Below, one piece after another: positions 16,515-24,552 of a stretch of 40,963 nt of DNA. Location: positions 1 to 40,963 of the forward strand of contig JBMOIF010000016.1 of the NCBI GenBank assembly GCA_049317465.1, written 5' to 3'. A program made the translations under genes and the position numbers. This DNA is from CAIQIA01 sp049317465 (GTDB lineage Bacteria > Cyanobacteriota > Cyanobacteriia > PCC-6307 > Cyanobiaceae). Position 1 is the stretch's first letter; each line of letters starts with the position of its first letter. Under the pieces are notes generated by a model. The model was not told where the DNA came from. It saw only the letters and a list, made by a program, of their open reading frames with translations, and searched no databases.

Positions 16515-16702
16515 CGACGGGCGAGACGCACCAGGCTGTGGTGTACGACGCCGTCGAGCACGTTGCGAAGCTGCTGATCGCTGGCCCCCAGTCGGCGGGC
16601 CTGCATCAGCTGCAGGGCCGCCTGCTGCTGCGCCTGCAGACGCAACAGACGAGGACCGGAAATCAGCAACAGGCGCCGGGCTTCGGTCAGGGCTTCATCC
16701 AT
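16511..16702 (-). CDS. Small 63-aa helical protein
   Basis: The frame starts MDEALTEARRLLLISGPRLL and ends HHSLVRLARR; it is a single long amphipathic helix region rich in Gln, Arg and Leu. Codon choice (mostly G/C in third position, common Ala/Leu/Arg codons) looks like the real genes around it, and no other gene occupies the stretch. There is no good ribosome site before ATG 16702, so the call stays tentative. It is convergent with the preceding plus-strand gene, overlapping by four bases. It sits exactly where base composition drops at the start of the nonulosonate-type block. Function unknown. Confidence 0.5.
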   Translation of the reverse strand: MDEALTEARRLLLISGPRLLRLQAQQQAALQLMQARRLGASDQQLRNVLDGVVHHSLVRLARR

Positions 16703-16747
16703 GGGTGTCAGGCTACTGGCTAAGGTGGCCCAACCTGGCGCGGCGGC

Positions 16748-17626
16748 GTGGTGGTGACTGGAAACAAGCCGACGCTGATGCCGTCAGAGGCGTGTCTGGC
16801 CCTGCACCATCAGCATCGGCTCTACGCCAGTTTCGAAGAATTTGAACCAGACCTGCCGCAGTTGCTCGCCCAGGGGCAGCAGCTGGACGAATGCGCGCAG
16901 TTGACACGGCTGCTCGGCCTGATGGAACCGCTCACCGAGCGACATGTGGTACCAGAACTGGTCGAAGTGAGGGGCCCGAACTATCGCGAATCGCTGATGG
17001 CGCGGGGTTGCCTCTCACGACACCGGGCCCTGTTGCTGGTGCTGCAGCAGCTGTATGGAGATCTCACGGCCCTCCAGGAACAGCGGGTCTACCTGGTCGA
17101 GGCCGTGACCGGCTTCGCGCTCTGGATGAGGCATCACCTGAGCCAGCTCACCACCAGTGAGTTCTTTGACGGTGGGCAGACGCCTGAACACGACGACATT
17201 GATCATCAGGACCTGTGCCAGCTGACGTACGCAAGCGACTCGTTCGACCTGGTGATCGCCAATGAACTGTTTGAGCATGTCTACGACCTCCCCACAGCGC
17301 TCACCGAAATCATGCGGGTGCTGCGTCCGGGTGGACGCCTCCTGGCGACATTCCCGATGGCGTTCGGCCAGCGCGATAGCATCATCAAGGCGCGCTGGAA
17401 CGCCGGAAACAGAGAAGCCGAGGTGATCGGCGAGGCCGACTACCACGGCGACCCCATCCGCCCGGAACTTGGATCATTGGTGTACCAGATCCCGGGCTGG
17501 GATGTACTTGATCAGTCTCGTAACAGCGGCTACCACACGGCCCTGATGCACTGCGTCACAAGCTGGAAATTCGGGGTGCTGGGGGGAGATCTGTCGGGCG
17601 TCCTGGTGATGGAAGCACAGAAATGA
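16748..17626 (+). CDS. SAM-dependent methyltransferase, class I-like
   Basis: The C-terminal ~190 residues match cyanobacterial polysaccharide-cluster methyltransferases. These carry VYLVEAVTGFALWM in place of a classic Gly-rich motif I, then DIDHQDLCQLTYASDSFDLV, ANELFEHVYD and MRVLRPGGRLLATFPM. The N-terminal ~100 residues are helical. A sugar or lipid-glycan hydroxyl is the likely target (inference from context). The start is uncertain: three consecutive GTG codons (16748-16756) precede an ATG at 16778, and none has a strong ribosome site. It may head the transcription unit that continues into the NeuB-type gene 42 bases downstream. GC is clearly lower than in the genes to the left. Confidence 0.78.
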   Translation: MVVTGNKPTLMPSEACLALHHQHRLYASFEEFEPDLPQLLAQGQQLDECAQLTRLLGLMEPLTERHVVPELVEVRGPNYRESLMARGCLSRHRALLLVLQQLYGDLTALQEQRVYLVEAVTGFALWMRHHLSQLTTSEFFDGGQTPEHDDIDHQDLCQLTYASDSFDLVIANELFEHVYDLPTALTEIMRVLRPGGRLLATFPMAFGQRDSIIKARWNAGNREAEVIGEADYHGDPIRPELGSLVYQIPGWDVLDQSRNSGYHTALMHCVTSWKFGVLGGDLSGVLVMEAQK

Positions 17627-17668
17627 CGCAACGGCCAAGTAAGATCAGAGTGACTCACAAGGGCAGTC

Positions 17669-19957
17669 ATGGTCCAGTTTCACCAACCTGAGCTGCCCTA
17701 CGTCTGTAATCGACGTGAGACGCTCACCACAGTGCTTGATCTGATCAAGGCCAACAGTGGCTTTCCGGTGGTGCTCACCAACGACGATCAGAGCCTGTAC
17801 GGCGTTGTGTCGAGCGGAGACATCGCCGGCTACCTGACCAGCCACAGCACCGTGGGACTGGACACGGTCAAGGCTGAAGATGTTGCCAACCAGATGCCGG
17901 TCTGTGGCCACGTCAGAGACGGCTCCGAAACAATTGAGGCATATCTGACGCCCGAGAGGATTCGAAGCCTGCCGATCCTCGACATGGAACGCAGGGTGGT
18001 GCGTGTGGCGACACGACAAAGGCCTTATCTCGACATTGGAAACCGTCGCATCAAACAGAATGGGGCGCCCTTTCTGCTAGCCGAGATTGGCGTCAACCAC
18101 AACGGAGACATCGGCGAAGCCATCGCCCTCATCCAGGCCGCAGCCAAGGCAGGTTTTGACGGTGTCAAGTTTCAACACCGAGGGACAGACCTCTACAACA
18201 AAGACGACATCAATCGGTTCGACCTGGGGACGCAATACATCATCGCCGAGATCGAACGAACGAGGCTGCCGGTGGAAGCGCTGAAGGAATGCTGCCAGGT
18301 CGCCAAACAGCTCAACCTTGCGGTTGTGATCACACCATTTGATGAACAGGCATTCAACGACATCGTCGCGAGCGAGATGAACCCCGACGCCATCAAGATT
18401 GCCTCATGCGATCTGAACAACACGCCACTGATCCAACAGTGCGCAGAAGCCGACAAGCCACTGATCATCTCAACAGGCATGAGTTATGAGCGAGACATCA
18501 TCGGCACCTGCCAACTGCTGAGAAAGTTGATGGTGCAGCACGCGTTTCTGCACTGCAATTCAACATATCCAGCCCCACCTCACGACATCAACCTGGCGTA
18601 CATCGCGCGACTGCGAGACATGACGGCAACCGTGGTGGGATATTCATCCCACGATGGCAGTCCGGCGATCCCAGTCTCGGCCGTGGGCTGTGGGGCCGAC
18701 ATTGTGGAAGTGCACATTACGCGCTCTCGAGAGTCAAAAGGAACCGACCATCGGGCGTCGCTGGAGCTCAACAGCCTCGCTGGCTTCGTCGAGCAGTGCC
18801 GACTCGTGTACGAGGCACGCGGTAAAGCCGTCCCGCGGGTGCCCAGCCAGGGAGAGCTGGCCAATCGACAGTCGCTGGGAAAAAGCTACGCCCTGCGGGA
18901 ACCGCGACCAGCAGGTCATCGCCTGAAGCGCGACGATCTGATTCTGATCTCACCAGGTTCAGGCTTCACAGTGGACACGCTGGATGAATTGCTCGGGCAG
19001 GAGTTGTCGAGGGATGTGGGGGCGAGAACGCTGCTGACAAGCGCAGACTTCTGTCGCAGCAACAGCGACACAGAAACGCTGGCCGCACTGGCTGTTGCAC
19101 TGCGAGACGCCGGCTATGAAGCGGGGATTCCGGTGCGATATCACGACGCCGAAGACATGGCTCAGAAGTTTCAGCTGCCGCTGCTGGAATTTCACATGTC
19201 AGACCGGGACCTTGAACTGACACCAAGCGACTTCATCCACCAGGCATGGCCAGACACGACCCTGGTCGTGCATGCGGTGGAGCAATACGAAGATGGCTTC
19301 ATCCTCGACCTTGCCAGTGGGCACAGCAGCGTGCTCGAGCGGTCATTCCGCGAAGTCGAGAGGCTCACCCAGCATGTGGATCAGCTGAGCCAGCACTTCA
19401 GACCCGTAGCCAGGGTGCCCATTGTGCTCAACCTGGGCGGCTTCAGCAGCGAAGGCTTCATGAACGAGGGAGAAGCAAGCGAAACACTCGGGAGGGCGGT
19501 GAACGCACTACAACAGCTCAGTGCAAAGCATCAGGGCTATGAGTTTTTGCCTCAAACCATGCCGCCTTTTCCATGGCACCAGGGAGGGAGAAGCTTCCAC
19601 AATCTACTCACAAGCCGTCAACGAATCAAAGAGTTTCTGGAGAGTACTGATACAGATATCTGTCTCGATGTATCCCACAGCGCCCTGGCCTGCGCCCACT
19701 TTGAAGAAAACATCGAAGAATTGGTCAATGATCTGGCGGGCCGCATACGCCACGTGCATCTCTCTGATGCCCAAGGGACCAATGCCGAAGGGCTGGAAGT
19801 TGGCGATGGAAGCCTGAACTTCCGCACATTGCATGTAGCCATGCAGAAAGGGGGCACAAAGCTGATGATGATTCCTGAGATCTGGCAGGGCCATGTCAAC
19901 GGAGGCGAAAAGTTTGCACGATCCCTCAGGCGCTTTTACGAATTGATCCGAGACTGA
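17669..19957 (+). CDS. neuB: CBS-NeuB-SAF-TIM-barrel fusion, nonulosonate synthase type
   Basis: This 762-aa protein joins four modules. Residues ~10-115 resemble a CBS pair (TVLDLIKANSGFPVV, LYGVVSSGDIAGYL, IRSLPILD). Residues ~130-370 are a NeuB barrel (AEIGVNHNGD, GFDGVKFQHR, STGMSY, HCNSTYPAP, VGYSSHDGS, GTDHRASLE). Residues ~400-465 are an antifreeze-like SAF domain (REPRPAGHRLKRDDLILISPG). Residues ~480-762 are a xylose-isomerase-like TIM barrel with plausible metal ligands (CLDVSHSALA, RHVHLSDAQG, MIPEIWQGH). NeuB enzymes condense PEP with an aldose or its phosphate to make nonulosonic acids; the extra barrel could supply the aldose by isomerisation or epimerisation (inference). Single-domain NeuB is ~340-350 aa. 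AGGG precedes ATG 17669. TGATG couples it to the CMP-synthetase gene. Confidence 0.88.
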   Translation: MVQFHQPELPYVCNRRETLTTVLDLIKANSGFPVVLTNDDQSLYGVVSSGDIAGYLTSHSTVGLDTVKAEDVANQMPVCGHVRDGSETIEAYLTPERIRSLPILDMERRVVRVATRQRPYLDIGNRRIKQNGAPFLLAEIGVNHNGDIGEAIALIQAAAKAGFDGVKFQHRGTDLYNKDDINRFDLGTQYIIAEIERTRLPVEALKECCQVAKQLNLAVVITPFDEQAFNDIVASEMNPDAIKIASCDLNNTPLIQQCAEADKPLIISTGMSYERDIIGTCQLLRKLMVQHAFLHCNSTYPAPPHDINLAYIARLRDMTATVVGYSSHDGSPAIPVSAVGCGADIVEVHITRSRESKGTDHRASLELNSLAGFVEQCRLVYEARGKAVPRVPSQGELANRQSLGKSYALREPRPAGHRLKRDDLILISPGSGFTVDTLDELLGQELSRDVGARTLLTSADFCRSNSDTETLAALAVALRDAGYEAGIPVRYHDAEDMAQKFQLPLLEFHMSDRDLELTPSDFIHQAWPDTTLVVHAVEQYEDGFILDLASGHSSVLERSFREVERLTQHVDQLSQHFRPVARVPIVLNLGGFSSEGFMNEGEASETLGRAVNALQQLSAKHQGYEFLPQTMPPFPWHQGGRSFHNLLTSRQRIKEFLESTDTDICLDVSHSALACAHFEENIEELVNDLAGRIRHVHLSDAQGTNAEGLEVGDGSLNFRTLHVAMQKGGTKLMMIPEIWQGHVNGGEKFARSLRRFYELIRD

Positions 19958-20619
19958 TGACGCAACAAACCATCCTCTCTGAGCTGGTGGCTCTGTTACC
20001 CCTCAGAGGCGGATCCAAAGGCATTCCAGGCAAGAACATCCGGGATCTGAACGGAAAACCGTTGTACAGCTGGTGCGCAGACGCTGCACTCAGTGCCGGG
20101 GTCAGGCTGGTCATTTCAACCGAATCAGACGAGATCCGCAGCGTGGTGCGGGCCAACACACCCGATGCCAAACTGCTCGACCGCCCGCAGCTGCTGGCAA
20201 ACGACACCGCCAGCACGGAAAGTGTTATCGAACACTTTCTGCAGCAGGTGACCTGTGAGCATGTGCTGTTGCTGCAAGCCACATCACCACTCACCCGAAA
20301 AGAGCACATCCAGGGGGCAATCGAGGCCTACGTGCAATCGGGATGCAGACCACTGGTGAGCGGAACGCGTCAACACCACTTCATGTGGAATGACGAAGGA
20401 ACGCCGATCAATTACAACCCCATCCAGCGACCCCGACGGCAGGACTGGGGGGGAACCTTCGTCGAAAATGGCGCGATGTACCTGTTCAGCCGCACAGAGT
20501 TCGAACAGTCTGGTTGCCGTTGCAGGCCACCATGCACGCTCTACAGCATGCCCCCAGAGCACGCCACCGAGATCGACACCCTGGAAGATTGGAAACGACT
20601 TGAGCAGATGTTGGGGTAA
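19957..20619 (+). CDS. neuA: CMP-nonulosonate (NeuA-type) cytidylyltransferase
   Basis: This 220-aa protein has the family signature LPLRGGSKGIPGKNI (residues ~14-28), STESDEI, LLQATSPLT and a C-terminal ATEIDTLEDWKRLEQ. These enzymes join CTP and a 2-keto sugar acid to give the CMP-activated donor in the cytoplasm. Its ATG overlaps the NeuB-fusion stop (TGATG) and its stop overlaps the next ATG (TAATG), so the three are translated as a set. PseF- and LegF-type synthetases belong to the same family, so the exact sugar acid (sialic, legionaminic, pseudaminic, Kdn-like) cannot be named. The size is normal. Confidence 0.88.
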   Translation: MTQQTILSELVALLPLRGGSKGIPGKNIRDLNGKPLYSWCADAALSAGVRLVISTESDEIRSVVRANTPDAKLLDRPQLLANDTASTESVIEHFLQQVTCEHVLLLQATSPLTRKEHIQGAIEAYVQSGCRPLVSGTRQHHFMWNDEGTPINYNPIQRPRRQDWGGTFVENGAMYLFSRTEFEQSGCRCRPPCTLYSMPPEHATEIDTLEDWKRLEQMLG

Positions 20620-22307
20620 TGATAAGGTTGGGCGGTGGCCACAATCCAATGGAACGTATCAGTACTTCTGTCACACTCATTGTTCTGGCCGCCGGACATC
20701 AACCCACACCCTTTGGTGGTGCTAATTCTACAAGCGATAGTGGTTTTCTGAACGTCGGCACAAAGCTTGCCATCGAGCGCATCCATTCATTTTTTGCCAA
20801 CAAGCCACAACTCACCACCCTGCTGGCAGTCGGCGATGCCAACAGAAGCATTTATCAACTGCTTCCCTACAAAGACGTGAGGGTGATCGGCATTGGAAAA
20901 ACGCGCAATGTGAACGAGACCCTGCTGGCAGCCCTTGATCATGTCACGACCGAATGGTGCCTGATCAACCCGATCACAGCAGTGCCAACCAGCCACCTGT
21001 CGACAGAAGGGGCCGTGTACTTCGGTCAGGATCTCATTCCCAAAGAGAATTGGTCAGCACTCACCGTGCCCAGCCAGAATCAACCGATGTTCCATCCCAA
21101 GGCTGAGGCCAGCTCCAATGGCTTGATCAGCCATCCGTTCACCGGACGGATCTATGCTCAAGCCGAGCAAGTGCGTACAATCCTCAGGGAAATGGGAGAA
21201 GAGCAGAAGAATGATCTGATTTATCTGGGGGCAGAGCTGATTCAGAAACAGCTGGCCAGTATTCGCTATGAAAAATGGATTGATGCGGGTCATCAGGCCA
21301 CCTATGCCGAATCAAAGTTGCATTCGATCAGCAGCAGGTTCTTCAACAGCCTCAGCTATAATCCAGAAACGAACACCATTAGAAAGGTTTCCAGCGAAGC
21401 GACAAAGCTGCGGCTTGAAGCGCAATTGATCAACGAAGCGCCTGCACGCATCCGCCGGTTCTTCCCTGCCATTGTCAGCTCTTCGAACCAGGGGGAACAG
21501 TGGGAAGTGGAGATGGAATACGTGGGCTATCCATCGCTGGCGGAGGTGTTTCTCTACAGCAAAGTAGGGCCCAACACGTGGAAAAGGATCATCGACTCCC
21601 TCGGCCAGGCCTACGATGCCTTTTACGGTGGAACCGTAGTGCTGAAGGAAAGAGCCAGCTGGCTGTACAGCGAAAAGACACTGGCCCGCCAGAAAACACT
21701 GGAAGGCATCCTCAAAGACCATCCAAACCACAGCCTGAAGGCTGTGTATGAGCAGCCATACAGCGTGAATGGCCTGGCCATGCCGTCGCTGAGGGAGACG
21801 TATGGGCTGATGCTGGACGTCTGCCACGAGCTCGAACGGACTTGTGAGCTTCACGTTGGGCATGGAGACATGTGCTTCAACAACATTCTTGTTGATCCCC
21901 TGTTCGGCACCCTCAAGTTGATCGACCCCAAGGCAGCGGTGCACCCGACCACAGGCCAATGCGGCCTGATGCAGGGTCTGTACGACCTTGCCAAACTCAA
22001 TCACTCGTTCATCGGCCTCTATGACTCGGTGGTCAATGGTCTGTACGGCTTGTCACTCACCGATCAGACCACTGTCAACACCGTGGTCTATGCGCCATCA
22101 GACTTCAGCGTGGTGAGCAGAATGTTCCAGGATCGACTGCTGCTCGAACGCACAGACGAGCTGGCTTGCACACAGGCCACGGCCAACCTGTTTCTGAGCA
22201 TGTTGCCGTTGCACCGCGAAGATGAGGCCAGGATGGTAACCCTGGCAATTGTTGGCTCCATGCTGCTCATTCATGGTACGATCAAACCGTTGCTGATGGC
22301 ACCGTGA
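20619..22307 (+). CDS. Nucleotidyltransferase-like / choline-kinase-like fusion
   Basis: In this 562-aa protein the N-terminal ~230 residues look like a diverged GT-A/nucleotidyltransferase fold (VTLIVLAAGHQPTPFGGAN, then NVGTKLAIERI). It lacks the full GxGTR-type loop, so activity is uncertain. The C-terminal ~300 residues are an APH/choline-kinase fold: LEAQLINEAPARI, catalytic loop HGDMCFNN (415-422) and a metal Asp in KLIDPKA (436). A sugar or small-alcohol kinase is the best reading, similar in idea to LicA/LicC pairs (family knowledge). Phosphorylating the acceptor for the NeuB reaction is one possible role (inference). ATG 20619 overlaps the previous stop; ATG 20649 is an alternative start. 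GTGA couples it to the next gene. Confidence 0.72.
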   Translation: MIRLGGGHNPMERISTSVTLIVLAAGHQPTPFGGANSTSDSGFLNVGTKLAIERIHSFFANKPQLTTLLAVGDANRSIYQLLPYKDVRVIGIGKTRNVNETLLAALDHVTTEWCLINPITAVPTSHLSTEGAVYFGQDLIPKENWSALTVPSQNQPMFHPKAEASSNGLISHPFTGRIYAQAEQVRTILREMGEEQKNDLIYLGAELIQKQLASIRYEKWIDAGHQATYAESKLHSISSRFFNSLSYNPETNTIRKVSSEATKLRLEAQLINEAPARIRRFFPAIVSSSNQGEQWEVEMEYVGYPSLAEVFLYSKVGPNTWKRIIDSLGQAYDAFYGGTVVLKERASWLYSEKTLARQKTLEGILKDHPNHSLKAVYEQPYSVNGLAMPSLRETYGLMLDVCHELERTCELHVGHGDMCFNNILVDPLFGTLKLIDPKAAVHPTTGQCGLMQGLYDLAKLNHSFIGLYDSVVNGLYGLSLTDQTTVNTVVYAPSDFSVVSRMFQDRLLLERTDELACTQATANLFLSMLPLHREDEARMVTLAIVGSMLLIHGTIKPLLMAP

Positions 22308-23419
22308 ACTTTCTGATTACGGCGGCAGGGCATGGTTCACGATTCTGCAAAGCCGGAGTCAAGCCACCCAAACCGTTGATCAGAGTCAAAGGCCGTGAAT
22401 TGCTGCTGTGGAGCCTGAGCTCATTCTCGATTGGCGCCGGTGACAACTTATACATAGCCGTTCTGCGCAGCCATCAAGTCAGAAAGCGTCTCGACAAGCT
22501 GATCCGATTTTTGTATCCAGACACGGGGGTCCATTGGCTGGAACTGGATGAAGTTCTCGACGGACAACTTCTGACCACCTGCACAGCCATCAGTGAGTTC
22601 AACCTTACGGGCCCTCTGGTCATCCATAATTGTGACACGTACCACGATGCCACAAAGTGTGATTTCAATACTCTACTGAACTCTGATCACTGCTTTGGTG
22701 TCATCCCTTGCTTCAAGGGTGATGGAGAACATTGGTCATTTGTGCGAACCAACGACGACTCTGAGGAAACAGCCGTCGAAGTGGCCGAAAAAAAACGGAT
22801 CTCGGACCACTGTTCCGTTGGGACCTATGCCTTCAGCGACGCCGCTCAAGTGCTGGAACTGTTTGACGACTATCAACAGTTAGAGCGAAGCTCGACAGGA
22901 GAACTCTACATAGCCCCGTTTTATCAATACGCCATTGAGCAGGGTCATACGGTCAAACGCTGTGATGCCCTCACAACACGTCTGTTTGGCACCCCCGACG
23001 AGTTGTTGCACACCTTTGGCCTCAGCCGCCATCAACTGCTGGCCGAAAACGCCTGGGATGCCCACCAACGGGGAACCTTGGTGGTCGACATTGATGGCAC
23101 CCTCTGCGGGGGTCCCCAGGACGGGGACTATTCACGCGTGGAGCCTATCGAAGAGGTGTGCGCAGCACTGCGGACGGCCAATGAAGAGGGCAATTACATC
23201 GTCTTGTTCACGGCGCGCAACATGCGCACCTTCAAGGGATCACTGGGGTTGATCAACAAATACACAGCGCCAGTGCTGCTCGAATGGTTGAGGGTCCACA
23301 ACATTCCTTACGATGAGATTTACTATGGCAAACCCTGGGGACCAGACGTGCAGTACATCGACGACAAGTCTTTGTCGATCCAAGATTTCACAATGGCTCG
23401 CCAGCAAGCATTCGAGTGA
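22304..23419 (+). CDS. Nucleotidyltransferase-like / HAD phosphatase fusion
   Basis: This 371-aa protein starts with GTG in a GTGA overlap. Residues ~1-230 are a LicC/NTP-transferase-like domain (FLITAAGHGSRFCKAGVKPP, then KPLIRVKGRELLLW). Residues ~255-371 are a small HAD phosphatase: VVDIDGTLCGG (D262, D264), LFTARN as motif II, KPWGPDVQYIDDKS carrying the Lys and acidic motif. HAD domains of this type occur in capsule and heptose or nonulosonate pathways, where they remove a phosphate from an intermediate. Coupled to the NeuB, NeuA and kinase genes, it completes a plausible kinase/condensation/phosphatase/activation set (inference). The nucleotidyltransferase part could instead activate a second substituent. 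Confidence 0.78.
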   Translation: MNFLITAAGHGSRFCKAGVKPPKPLIRVKGRELLLWSLSSFSIGAGDNLYIAVLRSHQVRKRLDKLIRFLYPDTGVHWLELDEVLDGQLLTTCTAISEFNLTGPLVIHNCDTYHDATKCDFNTLLNSDHCFGVIPCFKGDGEHWSFVRTNDDSEETAVEVAEKKRISDHCSVGTYAFSDAAQVLELFDDYQQLERSSTGELYIAPFYQYAIEQGHTVKRCDALTTRLFGTPDELLHTFGLSRHQLLAENAWDAHQRGTLVVDIDGTLCGGPQDGDYSRVEPIEEVCAALRTANEEGNYIVLFTARNMRTFKGSLGLINKYTAPVLLEWLRVHNIPYDEIYYGKPWGPDVQYIDDKSLSIQDFTMARQQAFE

Positions 23420-23433
23420 ACAGTTATTGAACC

Positions 23434-24540
23434 ATGAGCGGATTTCTAGAACAGTTCAACAAGCAACTTGTTTCAGGGTGGATCAAGGGCACAGCTGGGA
23501 ACAACATGGTTCGCTTGCTCTTTAATGGACAGGATGAATATCTTGTCGAAGCAACATGGAAACGTCCTGATTTGCCTGACGATGCCATAGGCTTTATCTT
23601 TCCGTTGCCATCCAAGTTGGCGTCGGTTTATCCACTGCAGCTAGAATGCCATGGCAGTGATGGTGAAGCTCTGCAGAATTCTCCACGAATCATCGAAACA
23701 CGGGAGTCAGAGATCAACAAGGTTTTAACAGGACAGGATGGCTGGCTCTTTCTTGCCAACGACTCTAATGATAGTCTTGCGTATCTCACAGAGCAGAAAG
23801 AGGTAAGCCCTAGGCTTTTGACCCAGTGGATAGAGCTGATACGAAGCCGTCAAGACTACATGAGCGAGCGGAAGACGCCGTTTATTCAAGTGGTTGTTGC
23901 GGAGAAAGAAGTAGTGTACCAAGATCAACTTCCTGAAGGGTACAAGATTTCTGAGAATCGGCCAATTTGCAGGATAACGCAGGCACTGGAAAAAGATAGT
24001 CGGAAGCAACGTTTTCTGTATGGACCAGATCCCAATATGGCTCGTGATTCAAAGACCCTATTGTACTTCAAAGGCGACACACACTTCTCATTTCAGGGCG
24101 CAGAGTCTCTGACACGTCAACTACTCACGCAGCTGTGTCAACAAGGTGATGAGGTCGGCAAGCCACGACCAAACCCACTTGGAGATTATCGATACAGAAA
24201 GGCTTTTCAAGTTGGTGACTTGATCTCAAAGCGTGTTGGCACAAACGTTGAGTTAATAGATTATCCTCAGTCCAAGTGCAAGCATACCTGGATATGTTCT
24301 ACGCCAGAGCCAAAAGCAGGTCGTGTACGCGGATTTCACAACAGCCAAGGAACAGGCCGACTGCTGATGTTCCACACATCATCAGCTGACTGGATGGCTC
24401 CATTCCTAAATGACGCCTTTCGTGATGTACTCTATATATGGGGTGGCGAGCTTGACACCGATGTGATTGATTGGTTCCAACCTGACTATGTAGTCGCGCA
24501 GACAAACGAACGGTTTCTGACACACTGTCCCAAGAGGTAA
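23434..24540 (+). CDS. AlgX/AlgJ-like SGNH polysaccharide acyltransferase
   Basis: This 368-aa protein contains the features of the AlgX/AlgJ catalytic domain: GQDGWLFLANDSNDSL early, a DYMSERKTPFIQVVV strand, the Asp-x-His pair in GDTHFSFQGA (D215, H217) and a late LLMFHTSSADWM strand that should carry the nucleophile Ser. Members move acetyl groups onto alginate or other exported glycans, usually in the periplasm. This protein has no obvious signal peptide or membrane anchor, so a cytoplasmic role, or a start further upstream, is possible. The ATG at 23434 lies 14 bases after the HAD-fusion stop. GC is near 48-50 percent by eye, unlike the left part of the window. Confidence 0.72.
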   Translation: MSGFLEQFNKQLVSGWIKGTAGNNMVRLLFNGQDEYLVEATWKRPDLPDDAIGFIFPLPSKLASVYPLQLECHGSDGEALQNSPRIIETRESEINKVLTGQDGWLFLANDSNDSLAYLTEQKEVSPRLLTQWIELIRSRQDYMSERKTPFIQVVVAEKEVVYQDQLPEGYKISENRPICRITQALEKDSRKQRFLYGPDPNMARDSKTLLYFKGDTHFSFQGAESLTRQLLTQLCQQGDEVGKPRPNPLGDYRYRKAFQVGDLISKRVGTNVELIDYPQSKCKHTWICSTPEPKAGRVRGFHNSQGTGRLLMFHTSSADWMAPFLNDAFRDVLYIWGGELDTDVIDWFQPDYVVAQTNERFLTHCPKR

Positions 24541-24552
24541 CAGTCGGCTGTG

